Part shown: positions 1-8,943 of the stretch, piece by piece | How positions within the stretch are numbered: position 1 is the first letter of the stretch | Layout: each line of letters opens with the position of its first letter | Origin: Conidiobolus incongruus B7586 | Taxonomy: Eukaryota; Entomophthoromycota; Entomophthoromycetes; Entomophthorales; Conidiobolaceae | Assembly (NCBI GenBank): GCA_000697335.1 | Contig: JNEM01016871.1 | Span: 1 to 15,752, forward strand | DNA: 15,752 nt | Direction of reading: 5' to 3' | Made by a program: the position numbers and the translations under genes | The notes under the pieces: generated by a model | Database searches by the model: none | Told to the model about the DNA's origin: nothing | The model's input: only the letters and a program-made list of their open reading frames with translations

Positions 1-39
1 TTAGCTATAATAAAAAATATTTAATATATTTTTTCATTT

Positions 40-470
40 TATTCATAATTTAAAAAATAATAATTAAATTAGTTTTTTAGCTTTTAATAAATTTTTAAAT
101 AATTTCTCTCTTAATTTTAAAATAATTTACATAATAATCAATAGTTAATTTATATAATGTTTTATTATTAAATGCAATATATAATTTTTAAATAATTTTA
201 AATATTCTATAATTAAGTTTTATAAATATTGAAATAAAAATTTTTGATAATTATTATTTAATTTATATATAATTAAATTAAACAATAAATTTTAAAAAAT
301 TAATTTTTTAATTGAAAAAGTTATTATATATTTATATAAATTAAAACTATATAATTTCTTAATTGTATATATTTGTTTATTTAAAACTAATGATATGTTT
401 GAAAAATCAAAAATTAAAAAATTTCCCATTACTTTAAAATTAAGGGAATATTAAGTAAAATAATATATTT
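40..470 (+). repeat. left arm of a long diverged inverted repeat
   Basis: This AT-rich stretch is the reverse complement of about 14310-14740. Clear anchor points are 101-110, which matches the complement of 14672-14681, and 401-430, which matches the complement of 14341-14370, with similar spacing in both arms. Over about 100 bases from position 101 I count roughly 13 mismatches, far fewer than chance allows even at this AT content. Similarity fades inward of about 470 and is hard to follow outward of about 40. The arm may be the end of a dispersed element that runs off the left edge of the window, for example an old LTR-like terminus. No coding sequence is visible in it. Confidence 0.7.
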
Positions 471-1977
471 AAAAAAATTTACTTGGTTTATAAATTATAT
501 TTAGTCTTTAGTAAAAAGAATTTTTTTAATATTAAAAATATACCAAAGATACAGCTAAAACCTATTAACATCAGAAAATATTAATTCTATACTGTTTATT
601 TATTTTCGTAAGTTAAATACTAGAAAGTATATTTAAAATTTAATTTCAAAAAATTCATTATTATAAATTCTGATTAATACCTGAAATTTATAATATTAAC
701 TAAAATACATTTAAATTTAATAAAAATGATTTAAAAATAAAATAACTGCAAATAGGTATCCCTTAATTATTACCTAATTAAAAACAAAGGTAATATAATA
801 ACTTAAAAACTTCAATAAATATATAGCGAATACTCGGTTATTAAATCAAATTAATATCACTATTAGCTAACATATATATTCCATTACATATTTTAAAATC
901 CAATATGTGAATTTAAATTATAACTCCAATCCGATTTTTTAAACCCAACAAATTTTAGAAAACAATTTAGATAATTAAAGTGAATTTCAAAGTTACTTTA
1001 ATATATTATTACCACAAGGAACCACCATGAATAGTATGATAAATAGTGTATATTTAAAATAATCATAACAAAATGAATTATATTTTACAAGATTCAACGG
1101 TTGTTAATCATTTACAAAATACATGCTCCATAATTTAAATATTATCAAAGACCATTTAATCAGAGATGAGTTTATCACCACACCCACCATACTATAAATA
1201 AGAATCCTTGCGATTTCAAGTATTGTGGGCTATTAAGCCGCTTCTATGCTAGAATTTAAAAATTTGAGTTTATTAAAGTAAAACTAAAAAAGATAATTAA
1301 ACACTAACAAAAAAGGGGCGGCTTTTAATGAGATTAGACAATCTATAAAAATTTGTTAATATATTATATTAAATAAAGGAAACTGTTAATTTTAATATAT
1401 AATGATAATTTTTGACAATATTGATTAAATCTATTTTATAATATAAATTTATTTAGCAATTTAATATATCAAAGAATTGATTTTGTATTTTATATAGTTA
1501 GAAGAATAACATCTAATATCTCAAAAGTTGAGTTGATTAAGTTTTTGAATTATTTTTATGCACTATCAAAATCATTTTACTATTTATTTTCCTTGGAATA
1601 AATTTGGTGATATTAGATAATTAATAATGTTAATCAATTGATATTTCGAATTTTTTATCAAAATATTGGATAGGCATAATATGATTTACATCTGTGAAAT
1701 ATATCTCAAACATAAACTGATGTATTATGATATTTTTTACGATATATATCTAGCTATATATTTCACATATTATTTCGAATATTAAAATGTTACTCTTAAA
1801 TAGTATCTATAAAAAATTTGATTTGTCAAAGAGCATAAAATCTGCTTTCATTAAATTCGGTGCTTATGTTATGCATCGTTTTAAATTGACATTTTCATAT
1901 TTGTTTTCATGAATAATACCTTGAAAAATATTAATAAATTTTCAATTCGATATTTTTGAAATATTTCTCACTATAAA

Positions 1978-2011
<34 letters not shown>

Positions 2012-3557
2012 GTATACCTTTTATAATATTATATGACATTAATAATGTTTTTGAACAATATATATAATCAGTTCTTTTGAAATATGAAATTAGTTAGAAA
2101 TATTTTCTAATACTAATCTATTATACATATTATCCAAAATTGTATATTTATTTGAGTAAGAAAATTGATATTATCAATATAAATATAGTTAAACCATATG
2201 TAAGTAAAATTAATTAATTACTTATTTTTGAAAGAATAGTATGTTTTGGTAAAAATACATCAACAGTTTTTTTAGTTATTACCATATTCTATTAAAATTT
2301 TAATGATATTACATTGCTCCAATTTACTTATCCTGTTTGATATTTAAAGTTCATTTTCAAGTTTATTACACTTGTAAAATAAACTGAATTCAACTTTGAG
2401 AGCCAATATTGGATATTATCCAGTTAGGCAAAGATTTATACATTTGAGTGTTAATCTATTTAATCTAACTTATATATTTTAGTAATATTTCAATTAAAAT
2501 ATAATAAAATTATAAATTAAGGTTAAAAGTTATTTCAATGTTAGATTTTTAATTTTCCTTTGACCGAAGGAAATTGGTTTTATTGTGAAAGTATTATTTG
2601 GTGATATGATAAGAACTAAGCAAGCAATCCCAAGATACTATATTTCAACATAATTAGTCAGATTTTGGCTTATCTTTATACCAGATTCAATTTCTATTTT
2701 AATAAATTGTGTAGGATAAAAATGTTACTGTATAACATAATTTTGATGATATTTTCAAATTTTAAGGAACAATAGAGGTTCTATATAAATTAAATGGCAA
2801 ATTTTAATTTATTCTCGGATTCGCAATTAATAATAATTAACTACTTGTACTTATGTTGACAACCTAAATAAATTTAGAGGTCATAGTAAAGGCGTAAAGT
2901 GTGGCGGTAATATATCACAAGCAATGTTCTAAATTTTGTGTTGAAATTAACATATCTTTGCCAATTCACCCAAATGCTATTAGGTGACGATCTTAATGTA
3001 GTTTGGCCAATGGTTACCTGTTTTTCAATCGAATTACCGTTGAATTTGATATCTCATGATTTGAGAATAGCAAGACTCTGCCATTAATATAGTATGTTAA
3101 TGTTTTACCATATTGCTTCTATTGTAAAGTGATTTTGACATTAAATTTCTATTTCATTTGAATAAATAATGGCATACCACTAAATTTGACTAAATGAACC
3201 AATAAAAATCAAGAAGATTAGTGTTACATTACCACTATTAATGTTTAGTGAATTATGCACAAATTATATGATACACAATTTAACAAGATAAAGAGGTTCA
3301 AGAAACATTTATATAGAGTGCAGGGTTATCTAGAACTACAGCCAAATCTATTTTCTATTATTTTCTTTTCACTTGTTAGAACAGGTTGGACAGGGTTTCG
3401 ACAGCTAGCCTTTACATCATCTACAGCTAGTTTTATTGTTTCTTACTGTCATTATATTTTAATCTAATATTATTCAAGCTCAGTATTTTAACATTGTGTT
3501 AAATCAATCAAAACCTATTCATTAATTTGGCAAGCTATTTATTAATATAACATCGCC
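471..3557. other. AT-rich intergenic spacer without a recognisable gene
   Basis: No reading frame with protein-like composition is seen on either strand. Contents that can be named are a (TA)15 tract at 1979-2008, a GC-rich inverted 7-mer pair at 1235-1241 and 1318-1324, a small hairpin at about 2552-2575 (TTTTCC/GGAAA arms), and a CCAAT motif in TTTGGCCAATGG near 3004-3015. The last few hundred bases, about 3290-3557, are somewhat less AT-rich and probably include the promoter and 5' UTR of the mucin-like gene. Confidence 0.6.
1979..2008. repeat. (TA)15 microsatellite
   Basis: Thirty bases of uninterrupted TA dinucleotide repeat in the left spacer. It is a simple-sequence tract that probably varies in length between isolates. 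Confidence 0.95.
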
Positions 3558-5276
3558 ATGAAGTTCAATTATTATCAAGTTATTGTCACCAGCATTTTAA
3601 TTTCTGCTATTGCTGGTATTGGTGAAGCTCAAACGGGTAAGCGTCCTGATTCATTTAGAAGCTCACTTGTGACTGCACCTGAGCCCAGTGAAGCTCCAAC
3701 TACTGAACCAGTGACTCAGGCCCCTGTAACTTCTGCACCACCTAAACCCGAACCAACCACTCAAGCTCCAGCTCCAACTACCGAGCCTCCTAAACCTGAA
3801 CCAACTACTCAGGCCCCAGCTCCAACTGCACAAGCTCCCGTAACTACTCAACCTCCTAAACCCGAACCAACCACACAGGCTCCTGCCCCAACCACACAAG
3901 CTCCAGCTCCAACTACACAGGCTCCAGTTACTACCGAGCCCCCCAAGCCCCAGCCAACTACACAAGCTCCCGTCACTACTCAACCTCCTAAGCCCGATCC
4001 AACAACTCAAGCTCCCATCACTCAAGTAACTACAGCTCCATCTACTACTCCAGCACCAATTACAACTCAGGCTGTTACTACTACTAATCCCAATTATGCT
4101 TCTACTACTACCAATCCTAATCATGCTACTACTACTACTACCAATTCCACCTATTCCACTATCTCCACTACCAATACCAATTATGCTACCAGCACTACTA
4201 CAACTTCAGCACTTGCTGGAAAATCTTCCGGAATTTATCCTCAGAAGTCTTCAGGATCTATCTCCTCTTCAACTCCCTCTTCTACTGGTGGATATGCCGC
4301 TTCCACTTCATCTTATCCTCCTGTAATTCCCACGACTCATAAGCCATTAACTTGTAGCCAATATTTGGTTACTCCTAGTGGTGTACCAGCCAATGCTGTT
4401 AGTCTTACAGTCACTCAAACTAAAATTGTAACCAAAACTTTTACTTACACCCAACCCTGCTCAGGACAAGCTGCTAAGACTACCTACGTTACTGCTGCTC
4501 CTGGCGAATGCACAACTGGAGGATGGGTTTATCCTGTACACACTACTCCAGCCTACCCTGTAAATCCAGTTACCTCAGTCAACCCAGTTAATCCAACTAC
4601 TCCTGTTAACCCCATCAGTCCAGCCAAGCCAACAACCCCAGCTCCTGGACCTGTCACTACCAAGGCTGATCCCGTACCAAAACCCAAGCCCACTGGTCCC
4701 GATACTTGCATTGGGGATGAGTGCGATGATTTTTGTGAAGGATACGAATGTGAATGTGAAGAAATTGATCAACCATCTGGATACCCTACTACCAAACCCA
4801 GTCCAGTTTACCCCGCTCCTCCCAATAAAACCACCACAACCACATCGGCCAAGCCCACAACCGACTCTACCACCAAACCAGGATATCCTACCAAACCCAT
4901 TCCTAGCACCAGCTCAACCACCACTACCACTTCAGTCAAGCCCTCAACTGAAGCTACCACCAATCCAGGATATCCTACCAAGCCCATTCCTAGCACTAGC
5001 TCAACCACCACCACCACTTCAGTCAAGCCCTCAACTGAAGCTACCACCAATCCAGGATATCCTACCAAGCCCATCCCAAGCACCAGCTCAACCACCACAT
5101 CCGTCAAGCCCTCAACCGAACCAACCACCAACGGAGGTTATCCCACTAAGCCTATTTCAAGCAGTAGCTCGACCACCACATCCGTAAAGCCCTCTACAGA
5201 GGCCACCACTTCAGCTCCATCCTATCCTACTAACAATCCTCCAGCTCCTCAATATCCCATCAAGGTTTACCAATAA
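3558..5276 (+). CDS. secreted Thr/Pro-rich mucin-like cell-wall or adhesive protein
   Basis: The 572-residue protein begins with a signal peptide (MKFNYYQVIVTSILISAIAG, cleavage likely after A19 or A24), which supports this ATG. Modules follow in order: five PPKPxPTTQAP units of variable length at residues 61-158; a Thr/Asn stretch with NPNYA and NPNHA motifs (174-216); a Ser-rich stretch; a part with three cysteines (C266, C301, C318) containing VTQTKIVTKTFTYTQPC, typical of fungal wall proteins; a VNP-rich linker; an acidic cluster of five cysteines (384-400, CX4CX3CX4CXC); and four to five KPSTEATTNPGYPTKP repeats of 27-29 residues (432-557). The Thr/Ser/Pro content implies dense O-mannosylation. 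The C-terminus (PIKVYQ) lacks the hydrophobic tail of a GPI anchor, so the protein is probably secreted or linked to the wall otherwise. No catalytic domain is visible. The exact role is unknown; adhesin, sheath or wall filler are all possible. Confidence 0.85.
   Translation: MKFNYYQVIVTSILISAIAGIGEAQTGKRPDSFRSSLVTAPEPSEAPTTEPVTQAPVTSAPPKPEPTTQAPAPTTEPPKPEPTTQAPAPTAQAPVTTQPPKPEPTTQAPAPTTQAPAPTTQAPVTTEPPKPQPTTQAPVTTQPPKPDPTTQAPITQVTTAPSTTPAPITTQAVTTTNPNYASTTTNPNHATTTTTNSTYSTISTTNTNYATSTTTTSALAGKSSGIYPQKSSGSISSSTPSSTGGYAASTSSYPPVIPTTHKPLTCSQYLVTPSGVPANAVSLTVTQTKIVTKTFTYTQPCSGQAAKTTYVTAAPGECTTGGWVYPVHTTPAYPVNPVTSVNPVNPTTPVNPISPAKPTTPAPGPVTTKADPVPKPKPTGPDTCIGDECDDFCEGYECECEEIDQPSGYPTTKPSPVYPAPPNKTTTTTSAKPTTDSTTKPGYPTKPIPSTSSTTTTTSVKPSTEATTNPGYPTKPIPSTSSTTTTTSVKPSTEATTNPGYPTKPIPSTSSTTTSVKPSTEPTTNGGYPTKPISSSSSTTTSVKPSTEATTSAPSYPTNNPPAPQYPIKVYQ
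3738..4031 (+). repeat. PPKPEPTTQAP-type repeats inside the mucin-like gene
   Basis: Five units begin with PPKP and have 16, 22, 29, 15 and about 16 residues. They differ by how many QAPAPTT or QAPVTT submodules follow. Codons vary between units (for example CCTAAACCT, CCTAAACCC, CCCAAGCCC), so the array is not a recent perfect duplication. Confidence 0.85.
4707..4757 (+). other. acidic cysteine cluster of the mucin-like protein
   Basis: Residues 384-400 have the spacing CX4CX3CX4CXC, and within them and just after lie about nine Asp or Glu residues. It is the only strongly charged segment of the protein and sits between two low-complexity linkers. It may be a small disulfide-bonded or cation-binding knob. 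I do not recognise a named domain. Confidence 0.6.
4851..5228 (+). repeat. 87/81-bp tandem repeats at the 3' end of the mucin-like gene
   Basis: Units start at 4851, 4938, 5025, 5106 and 5187, each with a Lys codon followed by Pro-Ser/Thr-Thr. The first two are 87 bp, the next two 81 bp because two Thr codons are missing, and the last is partial. Units 2 and 3 are nearly identical at the DNA level over most of their length, which indicates recent duplication or gene conversion. All length changes keep the frame. Confidence 0.9.
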
Positions 5277-5310
5277 TTAATTGATTTGATACCATTTCCA
5301 CACTATATAA

Positions 5311-5316
5311 AATAAA
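5311..5316 (+). terminator. candidate poly(A) signal of the mucin-like gene
   Basis: An exact AATAAA begins 35 bases after the stop codon, a normal position for a 3' end signal. The motif also occurs by chance in such AT-rich DNA. Confidence 0.45.
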
Positions 5317-5592
5317 TAATTTATTATACATAAATCGACATTTACAATATATAATGTATAATAATTAAATTTTCAATTTTACAAAATTTAAATGATTGAA
5401 AAAATTTTTACAAAAAAATCGTCAAGTTCAATATATTCTAAATTGGAGATTGAAATTATGATGATTTGTTAAAGAATATAATTATAAAGTGATATAAATT
5501 TAATATTGATGATATATTTAAATAAGGGATAATTAGAATATATAAACATTTCTATTCTATTCAAAATATATGTAATTCATTGTATTAGAAAC

Positions 5593-5619
5593 ATCAATAT
5601 TATTTTTGATAATATTGAT
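5593..5619. repeat. perfect 11-bp hairpin
   Basis: ATCAATATTAT (5593-5603) is followed by a TTTTG loop and its exact complement ATAATATTGAT (5609-5619). It lies about 320 bases after the mucin-like stop and about 320 before the ORC1 start. It may be a chance palindrome in AT-rich DNA. Confidence 0.6.
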
Positions 5620-5829
5620 ATTATCTATAATTTGAATATGTTTTAATAAGATTTTAAATTGAAAAATTTTTTAAGATTTTTTCAAGTAACAATAATTTAA
5701 ATATGATTTAATGTTAAATATGAAAATATTCAATATACTAAATAGATATCAAAATAATATTAATATTTGAATCAAATTACAAGCTCAATTATGACTAAAA
5801 TTGATTTTGAAAAAAAATTTAATCCCATA

Positions 5830-5846
5830 ATTCGAAAATTTCGAAT
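5830..5846. promoter_or_regulatory. TTCGAA inverted repeat upstream of ORC1
   Basis: ATTCGAAA and its complement TTTCGAAT are separated by one base, giving an 8-bp dyad about 91-107 bases before the ORC1 ATG. A perfect dyad carrying two CG dinucleotides is uncommon in this spacer and could be a dimeric factor site. No specific factor is assigned. Confidence 0.35.
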
Positions 5847-5869
5847 ATTGGTTTTAATCAAGGTTAATT

Positions 5870-5877
5870 CCGCGTCA
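5870..5877 (+). promoter_or_regulatory. MCB-like CGCG element in the ORC1 promoter
   Basis: CCGCGTCA differs by one base from the fungal MluI cell-cycle box consensus ACGCGTNA and lies 60 bases before the ORC1 start codon. CGCG is very rare in this AT-rich spacer. MBF-type factors drive replication genes at G1/S in several fungi. That it acts so here is inference. Confidence 0.35.
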
Positions 5878-5936
5878 ATAAATTCAAAATATTTCAAATT
5901 AATAAAAGATAAAATAAAATAAAAAATCAAATACAG

Positions 5937-7136
5937 ATGGAAGAACAAATAACCAATTCAAGAGTTGCACTTCATGTAAATTACGTCCCTAAAAAATTAT
6001 TATGTCGAGAGAAAGAATATGATCAAATTTCTAATTTATTGACCAAAGGATTATCTCACAATAATTCATTATGTGTATATGTGAGTGGTGTACCTGGTAC
6101 GGGCAAGACTGCTACAGTTCGTGCTGCGATATGCGAGATCCAGAGAAATAGGAAATCCCCGCTCAAATTTATCGAGCTTAACGGCATGAAGCTCAGTGAA
6201 CCTAACCAGGCATATGTTGAGCTATGGAATCTCATCTCTGATGAAAAAGTCACTCCTCGCCATGCAGTCGATCTTTTGAATGCGCATTTCTCCAATTCAA
6301 AATCTAAAAAGGAGAAAATTTTAGTTGTAATGGATGAGCTCGATGTATTGATGACGCGGAAGCAAGATGTTATTTATCATTTTTTCGATTGGCCGTATCG
6401 TCCTAATTCTAACTTAATTGTAGTTGCAATTGCGAATACTATGGATTTACCAGAAAGATTGCTACACCACAAAGTTTCTAGTCGATTAGGATCAGCGCGT
6501 ATTAACTTCTCTCCATATACATACGATCAATTATATCAAATTGTCAAAGATCGTCTTGGAGACTGTCCTTGGTTCACATCTGATGCAATTGAAATCTGTG
6601 CTAGAAAAGTTGCTGCTGTATCAGGGGATGCACGTCGTGCTTTGGATATTTGCAGAAATGCAGTGGAGGCTTTTGAGTTGGAGATCCGTGAAAAAACCGA
6701 TTCTGAGCAATCCAAAAATGGTCACAAAACACAAATCCCAAGGGCTCTTGATGTTGAAATCACTACAGGAACCATTACTAAAGTGTATAAAGCCATGTAC
6801 GACAATCCCACTGTAAAATTTGTTCAAAGCTTCCCTTTTAACCACAAACTCATTCTCACCACTCTCCTCCATATGATCAAGCGTACGGGTGTATCTGAAG
6901 TATCGGTGGATCTTCTTATTTCCAAGTATATTGAATTTTGCCGATTGCATCGATGGGAGATTCCAATCTATAACGACTTAATGACAAGTATCAAATATTT
7001 AATTAATTTTTATATATTGACCACTGAAAATCTAGATTCTCCACTTCAAATTCATTCAGTGATCAAGTTCAATGTTGGTCAAAGAGATGTTGAATTAGCT
7101 CTCAAGTCAGAAGATTTATTATTCAAATTAATATAA
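5937..7136 (+). CDS. ORC1: origin recognition complex subunit 1 (AAA+ ATPase), short form without BAH domain
   Basis: ORC1 is the ATP-binding subunit of the nuclear origin recognition complex that, with Cdc6, loads the MCM helicase. The 399-residue protein shows Walker A GVPGTGKT (51-58), the ORC1 hallmark LNGMKLSEPNQAYVELW (81-97), Walker B LVVMDELD (129-136), RKQDVIYHFFDWP (141-153), sensor 1 AIANTMDLPER (164-174), SSRLG (181-185), sensor 2 SGDARRALDICR (229-240) and a C-terminal winged-helix region (about 300-399). RKQDVIY, NTMDLPER and FSPYTYDQL point to ORC1 rather than CDC6. It lines up with the C-terminal part of animal and fungal ORC1, starting where their AAA+ region begins. The usual BAH domain and disordered N-terminus are absent, as in archaeal and some reduced eukaryotic forms. 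An in-frame stop at 5910-5912 precedes the ATG with no earlier Met. An upstream exon is the alternative, because ATACAG just before the ATG looks like a splice acceptor. Confidence 0.95.
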   Translation: MEEQITNSRVALHVNYVPKKLLCREKEYDQISNLLTKGLSHNNSLCVYVSGVPGTGKTATVRAAICEIQRNRKSPLKFIELNGMKLSEPNQAYVELWNLISDEKVTPRHAVDLLNAHFSNSKSKKEKILVVMDELDVLMTRKQDVIYHFFDWPYRPNSNLIVVAIANTMDLPERLLHHKVSSRLGSARINFSPYTYDQLYQIVKDRLGDCPWFTSDAIEICARKVAAVSGDARRALDICRNAVEAFELEIREKTDSEQSKNGHKTQIPRALDVEITTGTITKVYKAMYDNPTVKFVQSFPFNHKLILTTLLHMIKRTGVSEVSVDLLISKYIEFCRLHRWEIPIYNDLMTSIKYLINFYILTTENLDSPLQIHSVIKFNVGQRDVELALKSEDLLFKLI

Positions 7137-8594
7137 ATTCATATTGTTAATATCACCAATATTGTGATTTCTATACTTTTTTAGGAACTTCATTTACATT
7201 TTTCTAGATACTAAACTATTTTACACCTTCATGATAATTAATATATTTAGTTTCCATTATATTAAATTAAACTAAACAATTTGTGTATTCCAGAAAGTGA
7301 TTTTCCATTAATAAATACATTTATTTCTGTTTTATTATTGAAATAGATATTTGTCATTCTTTTGATCATAACAATATTCAAAACATTCTCAGGTATTGGC
7401 TCTTATTTAGATGAGTTATGAAAATTTCTATCTATATAGCTAAAACATTTTAAGAGAATATATTAAGAACAGATTTGATATAATTTCAACTATATCAATC
7501 ATTAAATGTTTGTTATATTTTAACAATTCAATTACAGGTTGAGTTTGATTATTGTATCATACTAATCAAAAATTATCAAAATCTTAAAATTTTTCTCAAT
7601 TAACGATAGTTTTCTATAATCAAATTATCTTTGCCTCCACTAAATTATTTATTCAATTCTCTGGATTATGCTGCAATAGTAAAGAAAAAAAATATTTTCA
7701 TATAATTAACCTAATCAAAACTCTAGATTATAATAATTTTGTAAATTCATTAGAAATAATTTAAACAATAATTAACAGTATTTGATAAAAATTATTATAT
7801 ATTTAAATATTTAAAATGGATAAGTTATAATATATCATAAAATGTTATTTTAATTCTTGGGGGCAGAGTTTGGAATGTGAAAATGAATTAAGATTTAATA
7901 TTTTTATTATATTGCTAAATGAATATATAAATTTAATATTTACATTAGCTCAATACTCACTATTGAATATCCTTTGAATATAGTATTAATTTTCAAAATT
8001 AGTCAACTTATCAAAAATATACAATAATAAAATAATATAAACAAAAAATCAAATGACTTTAATTGATTTAGATCAATTCTTGAGATTAGAAATCAGATAT
8101 GAGATATTAGTCATAGAAGTTAAAAAATAGGTTATTTGATATTTCAATATTAGATTTATAATAATCTTTGGATATTGTAAAGCATCAAGCGTTATATATA
8201 ATAATCATTTTTATAGCTAATTCCTATAACATTAATAATTGAACTAGTTCGAGTTTTTGATATTAATATTATTTCAATCATCTTTCAAAGTAGAAAATTT
8301 GGCATTTTAATAGACAGCCTTGAATTGTTTACAATTTAATAAAATACCTTATATATGCCTTAAAATAGTAAAAATATTAGAGCTCATATCATTTACAATA
8401 CAAAAGGTCTAAATTTTTCAGGTAGCATTTAATTATCCTTAAAAGTATATTAATATAAAGATTTACTATAAAAACTATTTTATTTGTATCTATTAATTCG
8501 TTATAATTGTCTTTTCCTCCTCTAAAAGCATACTATTTGAATCATATCACTGTATTATCTCACTTTATATCAATAAATTTATATCCATAATAAC
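7137..8594. other. AT-rich intergenic spacer
   Basis: No reading frame with protein-like composition is seen on either strand. A short G-rich patch (GGGGGCAG) occurs near 7859. The segment around 8254-8291 resembles 12531-12570 as a weak direct repeat. No RNA gene was recognised. Confidence 0.55.
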
Positions 8595-8943
8595 ATGAAA
8601 GCTATTTTTTATTCGATTTTAATTTCCTTAACCTATGCAACTCCGTAATAATAGAAGTCCTTGACGCAAAATTTAGTAGCATCCAAAACGTTTCTAAGAG
8701 CACCCCTAGCCATGGCCCCTTTGATCCTTACTTATCAATTTCTCTTGATGCACCAAACTCCGCACCTGAATTTAATGGCTTTGCAGTACTCCGTCCATAA
8801 GGAGGAAATGATATTGTACTATCTGGTCCCAACGGAGGGCTTGAATTTAGTTTATTTCTCCATTCTGGTCCTAAAAGAGGGCAACTATATAAGGTGGTTT
8901 TATGTCATCTAATCAACCAGTGGGCTTTTCTCGTACTTATTAA
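8595..8943 (+). pseudogene. decayed gene for a small secreted protein of unknown family
   Basis: An ATG at 8595 starts a plausible signal peptide (MKAIFYSILISLTYATP) that runs into three stop codons from 8646. From about 8651 a different frame is protein-like (FDPYLSISLDAP, DIVLSGPNGGLEFSLF), with one internal stop near 8798. A third frame ends the block with SSNQPVGFSRTY and a stop at 8941-8943. The block is clearly GC-richer than its flanks and shows balanced amino-acid use, unlike the spacer. The best reading is a formerly secreted protein gene that has gathered at least two frame changes and a stop. A spliced gene cannot be excluded, although no intron of normal size fits well. SGPNGG and SGPKRG form a short internal repeat. 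I do not recognise the family. An 83-codon open frame across 8661-8912 lacks an ATG and is Leu-rich, so it is probably a shadow. Confidence 0.45.

Larger units (their letters stand above)
5277..5936. other. intergenic region between the mucin-like gene and ORC1
   Basis: AT-rich DNA holding the 3' end of the mucin-like gene and the promoter of ORC1. Visible elements are a poly(A) signal at 5311, a perfect 11-bp stem with a 5-base loop at 5593-5619, a TTCGAA dyad at 5830-5846 and a CGCG element at 5870-5877. No exon long enough for a BAH domain is present. Confidence 0.6.

Noticed and set aside
1140-1340. Possible tRNA or structured RNA around the GC-rich words near 1235 and 1318
   Set aside because: No tRNA-like arms, anticodon loop or T-loop motif could be placed. 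It is kept only as a low-interest inverted pair.
3255-3467. 70-codon open frame upstream of the mucin-like gene
   Set aside because: No signal peptide, recognised domain or conserved motif is visible, and it sits where the promoter and 5' UTR of the next gene should be. A frame of this length is expected by chance in the less AT-rich patch.
3663-5187. Several open frames on both strands overlapping the mucin-like gene
   Set aside because: They are shadows: the repetitive Thr/Pro codons of the real frame lack stops in other frames, giving low-complexity Ser/Gly/Trp or Pro/Leu translations.
6056-6950. Minus- and plus-strand open frames inside ORC1
   Set aside because: They overlap a strongly conserved AAA+ coding frame and have no recognisable features of their own.
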